The notes: a model not told the origin generated them from the letters alone. Positions 34,517 through 47,622 are shown, numbered from the stretch's first letter. The stretch: DNA of 64,000 bases from Argentina anserina (GCF_933775445.1 NC_065877.1:21638001-21702000); one strand, 5' to 3'. Numbers and translations are program-made.

Positions 34517-35024
34517 TAAAGGTGACAAGTGGGCCGAAAAGTCAAAACCCGTTATTTAATGAATCGGATTGGGCCTAGATATATTAGCCCACGGCCCGAC
34601 CCGGCCCAAATCCGTTTTAAGCCTGGCACGGCTCGGACACAATAAATTCATGGGCCGGCCCGTTAAACACATAATTTTATATTATTTATATTAATATTTA
34701 AACAATTGTAACAATAAGAATTGAATATTAGACATTTTAAATCAAAATCTCTTGATTATTTCATTATTTTAGTTATATTATTTCACAAAAATCATCAAAG
34801 TAGTGATAAAAAAATCATCGTTTTGACATATGTAACGTTTTAGAAATAAGTTTATCAAATGTGTTGTAACATTTTATTTATTTTACTATTCTAAATAGTT
34901 AAATAAAATAAATATTCTAATTACACTTTTTTTATGTTAATATGTTAATTGTGTCTTATAATGCTAATGGGCTAGTTCGGCCCGCTTTTTAGCCTGGCAC
35001 GGGCCCAGATCCAGCCGGGCTTAA

Positions 35025-37323
35025 TGTCATGACCCCAAAATTTCGAGCATAAAAACTCAAACTTCGAGGTCATGAAAAACACTAAAACAATCTCAATGAA
35101 TCGAAACCATTTTAAATGCCACAGCGGATCATCTCTGAGTTCAAAATACAACTCAGACAACCGATTATTACAAACCAAATTTATAATTCGACATTATAAC
35201 AAATGGAAATGTATAATCCTCACAAAGAAATCCACACAAAATCCTCACCACATGATGTAAATAAATAACTCTAAGTCTTCTGAGCGGTCCGTCGATTCCC
35301 GCTAATCCACACCTGCGAAGTTATCCCCTACACCATCGAATTCGTGCACCGGGATTGTAAACACAAACCCGGTAAGCTTTGCAGCTCGTATGAGTAAAAT
35401 AACAAATACCACCCGCATATCAATATATACGAAAATCACAAAACATCAATTATAAATACACTCATGAGTCAATGGACGGCCCATCTGGTTGTCCAAAAAT
35501 ATGAAAATGAAAGTGCTCATGAGAAATTAGGCAACCCCTCTGTTTACCCAAATGCATTTATAACACGGGTACTCATAAGCGCTGGTACACCTCTGTTACC
35601 CCTCATGTAGTACACCGCCGACATTGGGCAACCTCTTACTACCCAACATCCAAAAATATGAGTACTTATGAGCCGATAACTCATCTGTTACCTCACATGC
35701 AGTACTCCGGCAGACATACTAGAGCTCTAACTGTATCGTAACTTTCGCCCGGCCAAAGACTAGGTTCCGACATGCCAAACACGTCCGAAGACAAAAACTC
35801 GTCGGAAGACATCAATCACGTCCGAAGACAAAACTCGTCCGAAGACATCACACGTCCGTAGATAAAATCACGTCCGAAGACAAAACATGTCCGAAGACAT
35901 CACACATCCGTAGACTGGTCCGAAGACACAAAATCACGTCCGAAGACAAAAACGTTTTAACAATCTCCATGTTAAAACCACGTATAATAATCATCATGTC
36001 ATATTATATAAAACAAATCACATGCTCGATATATAAATCTCATCATCAAAATGACATATTCACAACGAAATCATAACAGTATATAATATCGCAAACTATA
36101 TATATGTGCATATTTACCATTTATACAAATATATATATTCCACTATATCATATACATGTCATATTTCATTCTTTAAAATTCTGCATAATCTTTAATCTCC
36201 GCAAGGGTAGATTAGTAAATATGTGAGATTTTTACTCACCTTCTTTCATGCGTGCAACTTCCACGACACTGAAAGTAATTTCCTCACTCGTTTCGTCAAT
36301 CACCTAATAGCATGATAAATGCTTAGAAAATGATACGTAAAATATCAGGTGACGATTTCAGTACAGCTAAATGTTGTTCATAAAACATTGTTCACAGAAT
36401 ACTGTTCATGTTTTACTAATCACTGTTCTGGTATTGTTTTTATTTTATTTTTAAACACTGTTCACATTTACCGTTTTTACCAAAATACTGTTCACAGTTA
36501 CTGGTTACCATGACACTGTTCACAACATTGTTTTACCGAAACACTATTCATAAACACACTATTCAGAGTACTATTCATGTGGTGCCCTTATTCACCGACT
36601 GTCACCAATGATCACCAAATTTCACCACCATAATCTAAATGACATTCCTAACAACTTCCTAGTTCACCACAAGTCTAATTATGAGCCTAAACACTTCAAT
36701 TTAACAAGAACTGAAAAGCCCCAATTTAAAAATCTAGAATTTCTTTTCTTCGATTCTCCTAACACACAACGATTGGGGTTAAATCTTTTGGAGGGTTTGT
36801 AGTATGGAAGGAGACCTTCAAAATGAAATAAGAATCGTACCGATTGGTTGCCGGATGAGGGAGATCCGACGAGTTGAAGTTCGGCGAAATATGTTTTTTT
36901 GGGAGAACTTCTGGGCTTCACCGCTCCTAAACGGCGGCGAGATGGCGGGTGACGCTACCACCAATCGGCATGGGATGCAGCAACCTTTCAAACGTGACCG
37001 GTGCGCCGCTCTATGGTGGCCGGACGGTAGAGATCCGGCGGCCCAAAGTCGGCTGCTCGGGAGAGAAATTTCTGGATTTTTTTGGGGTGAAAAGTGTCGA
37101 CTAATTCGTATCGACGAGCTCTACGACTATCATGTAAGAAGTTTTTTAAGAATCCCAATGAGTCAAAAGTCAACTCTTAGACTCATTAAATTGAACGTTT
37201 CCGAACAACTAATATTTCGAACCCTTTCGTTTTCATTCTCGGCTAATAAAATTGGACAATGACCAACTTAATAATATCCGTGAACTCATTGGAAATTAGA
37301 TATGAATTTTTTGGGTTATTACA
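35025..37323 (-). mobile_element. Solo LTR (copy 2 of the TGTAAYRACCC family)
   Basis: On the minus strand it starts TGTAATAACCCAAAAAATTC and ends GGGGTCATGACA. It is collinear with copy 1 at 9957-12717 through landmarks such as GTAAGCTTTGCAGCTCGTAT and GAGAAATTAGGCAACCC (plus strand). A perfect CTTAA duplication flanks it (35020-35024 and 37324-37328). It is 2299 bp, about 460 bp shorter than copy 1, partly because it lacks the 255-bp duplication; it also carries a private minisatellite at 35775-35960. No internal retroviral domains are present. The insertion is younger than the MITE it interrupts. Confidence 0.9.
35775..35960. repeat. Minisatellite of CACGTCCGAAGACAAAA units in solo LTR copy 2
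   Basis: About nine imperfect copies of a 13-25-bp unit built on ACGTCCGAAGACA follow one another. The corresponding place in copy 1 (near 11655-11940) has only a few GTCTTCGGACGTG motifs, so the array expanded after the copies separated. Confidence 0.8.
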
Positions 37324-37443
37324 CTTAATATTTAAATAAATGAGCTAGCCCGAACCCAACACGATAAATAAATAGGCCGGCACGGGCACAGTTTTGGCCT
37401 GCTTAAAATTGGCTGGCCCGACCCGTCCCATTTGCCACCTCTC

Positions 37444-37922
37444 TACACTACTAGCTAGATATAGTTCCCCAACGGCTACTCTCTTCTACACCTAGTATGA
37501 CACCATGATCACACTATATCTCTATTACTATAAAGTCAACACCCAAAAACTTCATCAAATTGTGAACTATTAATTTTACCCTTCTCTAACTTTATCCTCA
37601 CACACAGACATAAGGACAATTATGTAAAATACATTATCAATGTGTTTTACCAAAACTATCTTTCATAAGAAACAAAATTACATAGAATGATGGGTTTTCA
37701 AGAATCAAGAAAACACTTCAAATTAAATTCTACAAACATGTGCAATCACAACACGTGCATCGCACGGGCACAAGGCTAATGTTGAATAATTTTGGTAGCT
37801 ACTTAACACTTATGTTGGTGGTAGTAATAAGGAATACTTGTGTTCATACATGTACGTGTCTTTTATTTTCTTTTATATTATTACTAGTTTGGTTAACTCA
37901 TTTAGCTATAGCCTTAAGATAC
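37444..37922 (-). other. HCT-like pseudogene intron, distal part
   Basis: Intron sequence between the MITE-like element and the exon 1 remnant; the splice donor GT is at 37922-37921. Nothing else recognised. Confidence 0.55.
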
Positions 37923-38359
37923 ATGTAAAACCAAAAAGGCAATAAGATGATATCACAGCAGAGTAGTCAACGGCAGGGATGAGCCGCCGGAAGTCTGTTG
38001 TGGGAGTAAAGTTGCCAAAGTCATCCACCTGACAGGACCGGATCTGAGATTTCAATACCTAAGGTGAGATCTAAAAATGGTTCCCGCGTGCTTTAGTACA
38101 AAAACAAAACACTATAAATAATCTTGTATTGAATCATACATTCATTCATCTAAATTCAAAAGTCTTAATAATTATTTTTATGTATCAATAATCAATTGCA
38201 TTAGAGGAGAGAGAGTTAAAACCATTAAAAAAGCTCGGATATCATGTAGTTATTCTTACATTAAATGAATATTACAGTTTTATAGTACAAGCATATGGTT
38301 ACAAGATCCACATGATTTGCATTACAACTATACAAGATCTCAGTGATTAGCAATCTATA

Positions 38360-38804
38360 TTTAATGATTTGATTTCAAGGCTTGTCCGAGCGGTATGATC
38401 TGAGTTCTGATCGCTCTCATGGTTTCCGAAGCTTATGCGCCTATGAGCTGGGGTGTGGGGGCGATTTCGCTGATGGATGCGGAGAACAGCGACTGGGAGA
38501 CAAATACAGTTGGTCGGATTGGCCCTAGTCGTAAGGGTGCCCCGGGTGTGGCCTACGCGCCCGACACCTGTACGCTCGAAGTGAGGAGTCGCTCTAAAGC
38601 AACCCAAAAGTTTTGTTGTTCTTCATATCTTTCAGACCGGAGGCTCTGGATGTCTTGGAGTGCCGCTTCTAGCGCAGTAGCGGGGCTGGGAAAAGGGACC
38701 CGAGAAGATTCCTCGGTGTCGTTCATTCGGTTGAACAGGTCGCCGGTTTCATCATCGTTGTCTCAGGGGGACCAGTTTTCCTTGTTCTCGTTTTTGAGAA
38801 CCAT
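38360..38804 (-). pseudogene. Gypsy gag N-terminus fragment
   Basis: Minus-strand ATG at 38804 (MVLKNENKENWSP, stop). A few bases on, coding-like sequence resumes as DDETGDLFNRMNDTEE and ALEAALQDIQSLRSERYEEQ, an amphipathic helix typical of the start of Tat-type Gypsy gag. It continues in another frame (LRLGPIRPTVFVSQSLF, ETMRAIRTQIIPLGQAL). At least two frameshifts and two stops are present. It ends close to the broken HCT-like exon 1. The assignment rests on general gag appearance and on the leader-like sequence beside it, not on a firm family motif. Confidence 0.45.
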
Positions 38805-39300
38805 TGTTGAAATTGGTAGAGTTGATCTGACGAGGACTCTCCTTCTAGCTCTAACTATTGCGAGTATAAAATCCAGGGGGTCTTGTTCACTCAGCTTGTA
38901 TCCAATCTCTGGTACGTTTAATCTGACAAAAACCGGGGTTAAGGTAAAGAGTCAGTGGTGTGTCGGCCTATGACTCTCCGAAACTTAAGTTAGATTCAGG
39001 GGTGGAACTCAAGTTCGTAGGTTATTGAGGACTTAGGAATACGTTACCCTTTATAGGAGATTCCTGGTTATTTTTATAGGCGCATTCGGGAAAGTGTTGC
39101 TTCCATTTACCCGATTTGGGAAAGTGTGCATGTACATTGTGCTTGTATTGCTTTTGTGAGCCACTCTGGGCGACGCCTTTAGCACCGCCTGAGCCGGAGA
39201 CAGAGTGACCTGACCCAATGAGCCAGCGCCTAGAACGAGGGGAAATCTCGTCGGGATTACCCCACCGAGGGGAGGTGATGTTTAAGGTAGAGATATAAGT
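38805..39300 (-). mobile_element. Probable Gypsy LTR/leader next to the gag fragment
   Basis: GC-richer than its surroundings. On the minus strand it carries two TATA-like boxes (CCTATAAAAATAACC and CCTATAAAGGGTAAC near 39050-39085) followed by transcribed-looking leader up to the gag ATG. LTR limits, primer site and target duplication could not be fixed. Confidence 0.35.
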
Positions 39301-39904
39301 TTTCCCCTATCTGTTAGGTTTTATTTTTATTACAACCTAATGATTAGGTATGTATCTATGTAGATGTTTATATCTCTTCTAAGGATTTATATATCAACTT
39401 GTTTGTTAGGTATTCTATTATTCCAAAAATCTCTTTCATAGATTGAATGTGAAATTTATACTGACATGCATGTTTATATCTATTAGGTAACAATACAAAA
39501 AAAAAAGTTGAAACCTAGAACAAAAGTTTACCATATCCTTTGTTCTAAATATCTCAATATATTCCTAATATATAGGTAAAATTAAGAAAACGATACGATA
39601 TAGAGGATATCCTTTCAAGTTATCGGTCAACACTAATTTCATGGTCAAAATATAATATATTTAGTCAACCTAATTTTGACCCAATATATTGGACTTTATT
39701 TTATTTTATTTTAAAAAATAATGTTATCGTTTTACTTTTTCGAGAAAATGAAAAATGTTTGAACTTGAAATTGAGAAATCCCGCTTTCATTGGTAGAGGA
39801 CTGGGGTTAGTTTAGAGGTATGAAACCCAGCCCGGCCCATAAAATCCCGTAAGGCCCAGCCCGTAAAAACCCACCAAGTAATCAAATATTATACATACAT
39901 TCTA
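39301..39904. other. AT-rich DNA with GGCCCGGCC-rich flank of the tandem repeat
   Basis: No gene seen. A short segment at 39830-39890 rich in AGCCCGGCCCA/GGCCCAGCCCG is mirrored by a similar segment at 41448-41520 on the other side of the tandem repeat. This suggests that the repeat lies inside, or was carried by, a hAT/MITE-like element; clear terminal repeats were not found. Confidence 0.4.
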
Positions 39905-41356
39905 TTAGGTTTAGAATAAAAACTATCGCATTATGAAAAGCGACTATATGAAGGAAACTTCTCGGCATCGTCGACACTAGCTGATATGATAATATATTTA
40001 TTAACCTTATATAAGTTTCATCCAATTCGGACCTCGTCTAACCGTCGGAATTTCCGGAAAACTGAAAACACCACTAATATGTCCTAAGGGATGACCCATT
40101 GCCAAGATGCAAACGCCGAAAACCGTTTACATATCTAAAATCACCTAATTTTTGTCACCCATAGTGTGCGGTTGCACCGAGGAAACCTATTTGACGAAGC
40201 CCCAGTCAATGAGGTTTTAATATGTCAAAATGCCTCTTTTTTTTATGGATCGTAGGTACGAACGGTCAAACCATGTCCAAAACAGACGAAATTTTTACTG
40301 GATCCCTAAATATATATACCGATCATAACTGCTGGTGTCGATCGACATATTTCGAATTAGAGTTGTCGATCGCCGAACTATCAACTAATGTATCATATCC
40401 TTTATATTAGATTTAAAATAAAACTATTGCATTATGAAATGACTATATGAAGAAAACTTATCAGGATTGATCGATACCAGCCGATGTGATCGGTATATAT
40501 ATTTAGTGATCCTGTAAAAATTTCATCCAATTCGGACCTCCTTTAATCGTCAGATTTCCGATAAACCAAAAACACCATTAATATGCCCTAAGGGAAGACC
40601 CATTACCAAGATGCGAACACCGAAAGCCATTTGCATATCTGAAATCTTCTCATTTTTGTCAGTGATCGTGCGTGGTCGCACCGAGGAAACTCATTTGGCA
40701 AAGAGCTCGTCAATGAGGTTTTAATATGTCAAAACTCATCTTTTTTTGTTGACCATAGGTGCGGATGGTTAAACCATCTCCAAAACAGATGAAATTTTTA
40801 CGGGATCCCTAAATATAATACTGATCACATTTACTGGTGTCGATCGACCATATTTCGAACTAGAGTTGTTGATCGCTAAAGTGTCCACTAATGTATCATA
40901 ACTTTTACATTAGGTTTATAATAAAACTATCACATTATGAAAGTGACTATATGAAGCGACACTAGCCGATGTGATCGGTATATATATTTAGTGACCCTAT
41001 AAAACTTTCATTCAATTCGGACCTCGTTTGACCATCGGAATTTCTGGTAAACCAAAAACACCACTAATATACCCCAAGGGAAGACCTATTACTAAGATGT
41101 GAATGCCAAAAGCCGTTTGCATATTTGAAATCACCTAATTTTTATCACAGATCGTGCGCGGTCACAACGAGGAAACTCATTTAGCAAAACCCCGGTTAAT
41201 GGAGTTTTAATAAGTCAAAACGCGTATTTTTTTGTTGACTGTAGGTACGGACGGTCAAACCATGTCTAAAACGGACGAAATTTTTACAGGGTCCCTAAAT
41301 ATATATATCGATCACATCTACTGATGTTGATCGATAATATTTCGAAATTAGAATTT
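39905..41356. repeat. 503-bp tandem repeat, about 2.9 copies
   Basis: Units begin with TTAGGTTTAGAATAAAA (39905), TTAGATTTAAAATAAAA (40407) and TTAGGTTTATAATAAAA (40910), a period of 502-503 bp. Each passes through ATTCGGACCTC, AACACCA, CGAAATTTTTAC and a CTAAATATATA stretch. The third copy has an internal deletion of about 25 bp after GACTATATGAAG and ends near 41356. The copies differ by many substitutions and small indels, so the array is old. No conserved reading frame spans the units. Confidence 0.88.
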
Positions 41357-41520
41357 ATTTGTGATTTTTTTTAGAATTTTTTTTAAGAATTTTTTTATTG
41401 TTCCAAACCCTTAAATAAGAATATTATTTTTTTTAATACAAGCCCACAAGGCCCGGCCCGCTTAAATAAGCGTGTTTGGATCTTTATATTTGTGAAAATA
41501 CCCGGCCGGGCCGGACCTTA

Positions 41521-42130
41521 CTACATTTAGATTGAACTGGAATTGGAATTGACTTTTGTCATCGTCACATCTATTGAGAAATTAATTGTTATGAAGTACG
41601 TAGTACATTATTAGCTCAACCCTTCTTTTTCCTTCCGAAAACGACCTTTGTTGATCTTTTACTTGCAGTAGTATATATGTAATCCAACATTCCTAAGGGC
41701 GTTTATATATACTGATATGAGTGATATCTTGATAGTTCAAATCATACATTCTTGAATTTTACTTATTTTCACAGATCGAAGCCCTTCTACCCGAGTACAA
41801 ACATGCATGCGGTGTAGCCAACTCCAGACCATTGGTTTAACACGACAATTTCTTAAAAGAATAAGATAACAAAACAGACTTAATTAACACAACAACAGGA
41901 GATGGGAGAAACAAATTTCGTTAACGGAAAATTGAACTAGTAATTAACGAAGTAACCAAGTCTATCTGGAGTGGGACAAATATAGAGACCGAGACTAAGA
42001 CCAAGTAAACTAAATAACTGGTTTTGAGAGTAGCTAGGTTGACAACGGCAAATTAGCAGAGGTTCTCTTTTTGTACCAAATTATGTAGGCTTGATGAATT
42101 GAGATCGTCTTAACCCTTCACGTCAATCAT
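41521..42130. other. Intergenic, upstream region of the USP-kinase gene
   Basis: No gene seen. The proximal end would include the promoter of the gene starting at 42232; a TATAAAAG box lies at about 42135. Confidence 0.5.
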
Positions 42131-42231
42131 GCATATAAAAGAGCTCGATCAATGGCAAGCTTCGTTTTAAAGGAGAGTACTTGATATATTAGTCGTCATT
42201 CATTCTCAAAATAATAGGTGACTACTAAAAT

Positions 42232-45200
42232 ATGAGAGGCAGAGTGCAGGTCGCAGAACAACAATTTAAACAAGTAGTGGCAGTGGCCATAGACAGGGAC
42301 AAAGGAAGTGAATATGCAATCAAATGGGTCATTGATAGTTTCTTAACCAGGGGCCAAGCTCTCACGTTGGTCCATGTTAGACATCCAATTCCTGGCCAAT
42401 GTACGTGAATTAATGTCTATCTCAATTAGGTTTTATTGGTTTTAACTCTGAAGTTTTCAGCAATCAAATTCTATGCATGCTCAGATCACGCCTACTTCTC
42501 CCTAATATTTTTCATGTTCTCGTAACAATGATGCAGATGCGCCGGCGGAGAATCAGAAGGATCCCAAATCACATGAGTTTTTCCTTCCATTTCGTTCTTT
42601 TTGCGCGAAAAAGAATGTGAGTCATGCTTTTCTATAATCTTCTATAACATTTTATCATTATCCATTGTGGTGGCAATTTAAGGTGTACAATACGCAATGG
42701 TATAAGTAATTTTGAGTTATTTACATGTACTTTGGACTTGGGGGAAGAAAAAAAATATTTTGTTTAGTTATTTTTCACTATGAGATTGAGAATTATGAAA
42801 TCATCCATCATTTCGAACTTAAGTTTAGATTGTCAATTTTTTTCACAAGTCTTAGATTCTCAATCGTATTGTACAAAAAATATTGATTAATTAATACTTT
42901 ATGAATTGATCTACTCCATAGATGAAATGCACCGAAATTGTACTCGAGGACAATGACATACCAAATGCATTGATCAAGTATGTCAAAGCTAATTCAATTG
43001 AGATTTTGGTACTTGGTGTTCCAACAAGAGGTGGCATTTTCAGGTACGTACTACCTAAATCCCACTTTTCATGTCTTATGTATAGATAAATTGTAAATAT
43101 CTTGCTTTTCCAACAGAAATATGAACACAGTTTATTAGGTTTATCCTTCATTTTAGGGTAATTATGCATGAGTTTTTGCTTTAATTTCTCTATCTTAATT
43201 GACTAATTAATTACACCAATATTGTTTTGTCAAAGATTCAAACTTACAGATGTTCCAAGCAATGTCATTAAAATGACGCCAGACTTTTGCTCGGTTTATG
43301 TCATCACCAAAGGGAAAATCTCATACATGCGAAGCTCCACTGTAGCACCGCCACCGCCTCCTCCGCGTAGTAATCATCAAATGCAGCACCATCCCAGCAA
43401 GGTTTCTGAACCAAGTGATTCACAATCCATTCGCACCGAGAGACCTAACAGCGGAGGTGTGCTTGTAGACTAATCAATCAAACTATTAGCTTCCTTACAT
43501 GCTGCTCACTCAACTGACTGAATCAAGTTTTTCTAATTAATGTTGCATGATCAGAGAGGATGCTTTATCAATCGGGAAGCCAACATTTTGATGAGATCAG
43601 GTAATTAGTTTTCATAATAACATTTCATTAATCACTATAGATGAACAATAGGATGTCAACATGAACAATAGGATGTAAAAAGTGCATGATTACTAATTAA
43701 CCTTAAGAGAGGATGCGCCATTACGCTTCATGTCATAAATGGCATGCTTTCCTATAGAGGAGGAACTCAGTAGTACTGACTGTACGTAATTGCACAAAAA
43801 ATTATCACACAGGTCACCGTTCACAAGAAGAAGACCTTCGATGGACAGATCATATGACCTCTCACCAGATATTGACATATCGTTTGTGAGTGGTGGAAGA
43901 CCAAGTGTGGATCGCATGTATCCTTCTTTCTTAGATAGCTTGGATTCAAGGAGGAATTCTCGACATTTGATTAGCGCAGAATCGGAAAACAGAAGCTCTT
44001 TGTCATCCAACCTGGCAAGCAAGCATCTTATGGAAATCACCTATCCAAAACCTGAATTTTCATCATCCTCAGTTAATGGAGGAAATTCTTGGTTATCACA
44101 AATTAATAATAATAATACTTTGGTAAGTTAGTTCAGCATTATAGATCGAGAGTCTCGAAAGAAACATCGCTTAAATGTAAATTTGTCAACAAAAGTAGTG
44201 AATAATTCTTCATTTACCATGCATGAAAATAATAGGAAGATGTGGAGCTTGAGATGAGGCATCTCAGGCTAGAGCTCAAGCAAACAATGGAGATGTACAA
44301 TACAGCGTGCAAGGAAGCACTAATGGCAAAAAATAAGGTATATCTAATGTGAAATTTTATATCAGCATAAACATTGTTTTCTTAATTTTGGGTGTCGATC
44401 ACCTTTTGAAAACTTGGTAAATAGTCTTGTGAACAATAATCATTACAGGAAAATGAACTAATTAACCGGTGCAAAATGGAAGAGGGACAAAGATTAGAAG
44501 ACTTGCGAGTAGCTGAGGAAGCTACATTGGCGCTTGTAGAAAGGGAGAAAGTGAGATGCAAGGCAGCGGTTGAAGCAGCTGCAGCATCTCAAAGGCTTGT
44601 GGAATTGGAAGCACAAAAGAGGAGAAATGCAGAACTGAAAGCCCGTAATGAATTTAAAGAGAGGAAGGAGTCATATGGAGCAAGGTCATATGACGTTAGG
44701 TACAGGAAGTACACATTTGTGGAGATTGAAGTGGCAACAAGTAACTTTTCTCAAGCTCGCAAGATTGGGGAAGGAGGTTATGGGCCAGTATACAGAGGTG
44801 AACTAGATCACACACCAGTTGCTATAAAAGTTCTACGTTCAAATGCAGCTCAAGGACGATCACAGTTCCAGCAAGAGGTTTGTGAGTTTTCACATAAATA
44901 AACTTTAACTGATTAATTATCATCTAAAATCAAAACCCTTCTATATGTACATAGCACATTGAAGAGTTAAGCAGTTGCTATCTCGAATGCGATGAATGAA
45001 TATAGCACATTGCACTAGGAAGACCGGAACGTCAATATCCTTAATAATTCACAGTTATCAAATTTTTACAAGTAAAAAGATGTATAGATCATGTATTGTT
45101 ACATCCATTTGACAAGTACTTTTGGTTATCCAGATTGAAGTATTGAGCTGCATACGACATCCAAACATGGTTCTACTTCTTGGAGCTTGTCCAGAGTTTG

Positions 45201-45913
45201 GTTGCTTAGTCTATGAGTACATGGGCAATGGGAGCTTGGAGGATCGTCTATTTCGCCGAGGTAACACTCCTGTTATCCCTTGGCAGCTAAGGTTTCGAAT
45301 AGCTGCAGAAATTGCAACGGGGCTCTTATTCCTTCATCAAGCTAAGCCAGAACCCCTCGTGCATCGTGACCTAAAACCCAGCAACATATTGCTAGACAAT
45401 AACTATGTGAGCAAGATCAGTGATGTAGGTCTGGCTAGACTTTTGCCTTCATCAGTAACGGATGCTGTCACTCAGTACCACATGACATCAACGGCTGGAA
45501 CATTTTGCTACATCGATCCAGAGTATCAGCAAACAGGCATGCTTGGAACTAAATCTGATATCTACTCACTTGGTGTGTTGCTTCTACAAATCATTACAGC
45601 CAAGCCACCAATTGGATTGACTCATCACGTAGAGCGAGCCCTCGAGGAGGGAAGAATCAATGAGATGCTTGATCCTGCTGTTCCTGATTGGCCAGTTGGG
45701 GAAACCTTAAAATTTGCAAGGCTTTCTTTACAGTGTGCTGAAATGAGGAAAAAAGACCGACCGGATCTTGGGAAGGTTATACTGCCTGAGCTTAACAGAC
45801 TAAGAGCCATCGCTGAAGATAGCTTGCAATGTGTTATGTTTGGAGGAGGTGGATCAGTACTCTCACCAAATCCAAACTCGAATTCTACCTCACAAGTGAG
45901 TTGCATATTATGA
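42232..45913 (+). CDS. USP-domain receptor-like cytoplasmic kinase (PUB-like, no U-box)
   Basis: Nine exons: 42232-42400, 42537-42616, 42922-43043, 43236-43456, 43555-43600, 43813-44122, 44236-44337, 44449-44877 and 45134-45913. All phases agree and give 752 aa. An N-terminal universal-stress-protein domain (about residues 13-145; VVAVAIDRDKGSEYAIKWVID) precedes a proline- and serine-rich linker and a basic/acidic coiled coil (about 320-440). The kinase domain follows (GEGGYGPVYRG near 457, VAIKVL, HRDLKPSNILL near 570, SDVGLARL near 590). DVG instead of DFG is usual in this family. The protein stops after LNRLRAIAEDSLQ plus a short tail, without the U-box of the related PUB32-35/50-52 E3 ligases, so it belongs with the RLCK-IX type. 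Probable cytosolic signalling kinase; substrate unknown. The 46-nt exon 5 is placed from frame and splice sites. Confidence 0.88.
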
Positions 45914-46990
45914 AGCTATAAGTATAGTATCTGTATACCTTGAAATATATATATTTTTAATTATGTATGCATTCAAAAATATATGTATGTGTGTGTGTTC
46001 TTAACTTCTCGGTTTGTTCCTAGCTAGGATGTCATCAGTCGACCACAATCTGGATATGATAGCTCGAGGAGTCGTACTTCAAGCATATCATCGCATCCTG
46101 GAAGAATTAGATGATTCTCAAATATTCAGATATTTTTCCTTTGTTAATGGAAATTAAACTTCTCAACGTACGTTGTTGATGTATTTAAATTCAGATATTC
46201 TTCGTTTGACCAATTATTTGATAATCTTGAGAACTTGCTTACGCGAATTCGATTGTAGCTAGCTAGTACGTTCTTACCGCATTAGAAATGTTGGCTAGAG
46301 GTTTGCTTGTCTGAGCTTATATTATCTCGACATTAGAAGAAATGCAATTGAATCTGATTGAGTCGTACTATTAACACACATTTTTCCTCTATTGATACAC
46401 CTTATATTCTTATTTATCTTTCTAATGTAGGAGAATGTTATTAACACACAAATTTTCTCAATTCACAGTTTCAAACACTAATTTAAAGCAACAAACCTTT
46501 TTAATTTTTTTTTAAAGAATTAAAGCATCAAACATTTGAAAAGGTATATCAATAATAATTCCTCAATATATATGATGTCAATATCCGCTCGCTCTAGCAT
46601 CACCTCATAAACAAGGACTGGATTACCTCTTGATCAATAATCAAGGACGGAGCTATGATTTCATAATGGGATGAGTTAGAAAAAATTTACGATTATTTAT
46701 TAATTATATATAGAAATTTAGGATGAATTAATATTTAAAATTTAAATTTTAACATTAAAATTTAACTTAAAAAATAGTAATTTGATATTGGCTATACTGT
46801 CTAACTACGTCCTTATTGATCTTTGCCTGACCTTCTAACCAGATGAGGACACGTGAAAATATTCACATCCTAAGGCTCATACTGCTTTTCAAAGGTAAGG
46901 TAACTTATAGGTCAGGAGAGGTTCCGGGTCCCATAAACAGAGAAAAAAAAAGGAAACTTTTATGTGTGACTAAAGTGACAAGAAAGCAGT
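45914..46990. other. 3' UTR and intergenic, no gene seen
   Basis: AT-rich region between the kinase stop and the PP2C transcript start. No coding or RNA feature recognised. Confidence 0.5.
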
Positions 46991-47038
46991 GTCAAATACC
47001 TGCCGCGTGTCCGCCCGTTGGTTTCACCAGACCCATGC

Positions 47039-47616
47039 CTATATATATCCGATTCCACTTCTTCTCTCTCTCTCTCTCTCTCACTCATCAAAATCCAAAA
47101 GCCAAATCATTCATTTGCCGATCAGATCTCTCACTCTTCCTCTTCTCTTGCTGCGATCATCAACCACCGCTCACCCCAATCCGTAAGTTCACCACGAAAC
47201 CCTATCCCCTCTTCTCTTCTTTCTTGTTTTTCACCCACTCCTTGCTTCTTTTGATTAAGTTTTATGTTTTGTATTGGATCATTTCTGGTTTGTTTGATCC
47301 GTTTGGTTGTTAAGAAAACGCAGTAGAATCGTTTGCTTCCGATTCTGGAAAGCTTCCAAGTGTCTGCGATTCAGTTAAATCTTGACAACCACTCGGAGTC
47401 TCTCTAATGTGCATGATTGATTGGATTATTAGATTGGTAGGTTTTGGCTCCTTGTAGTTGAATTGAATCGCTTCGGTTTCGCTTAATTAATTTTGCATTG
47501 TTTGCATTTATTAGTATTTGTTCTTTAGCTTTGTTAATTGCTTTCTAGAATTGAATATTGAAATCTGTTGAGGGATGTGAAATGACTCAAATGAGGGATT
47601 TGAATCTGTGTTGCAG
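47039..47616 (+). promoter_or_regulatory. PP2C core promoter, CT-rich leader and 5' UTR intron
   Basis: A TATATATAT box at about 47040 is followed by a (CT)n run at about 47062-47083 and a leader ending at a GTAAGTTC donor (47183). The 5' UTR intron ends at the TTGCAG acceptor (47616), seven bases before the start codon. Confidence 0.65.
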
Positions 47617-47622
47617 CTGGAA

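Larger units (their letters stand above)
34517..37443. mobile_element. hAT/MITE-like element with AGGTGRCAARTGGG ends, hosting a solo LTR
   Basis: The left end reads TAAAGGTGACAAGTGGGCC and the inverted right end AGAGGTGGCAAATGGGACGGG. Subterminal CCCGGCCC/GGGCCGGC runs occupy both sides, a common layout for plant hAT MITEs. Without the nested LTR (35025-37323) it would be about 630 bp. The flanking duplication is unclear (CACACACT versus TACACTAC), so the outer limits are good to a few bases only. It lies in the HCT-like intron and has no coding capacity. Confidence 0.6.

Noticed and set aside
38419..38973. 184-codon plus-strand open frame
   Set aside because: It is antisense to the gag-like frame and leader; the translation has no domain character.
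45424..45429. DVG in place of DFG as a sign of an inactive kinase
   Set aside because: DVG is the usual motif in this USP-kinase/PUB family, so it is not a lesion of this gene.
42232..45913. U-box E3 ligase of the PUB33/PUB52 type
   Set aside because: The USP plus kinase architecture matches, but the protein ends about 40 residues after the kinase domain without any U-box, and none is found in the following kilobase.
46843..47313. 156-codon open frame before the PP2C start
   Set aside because: It overlaps the TATA box, CT-rich leader and 5' UTR intron of the PP2C gene; low-complexity Ser/Leu translation.
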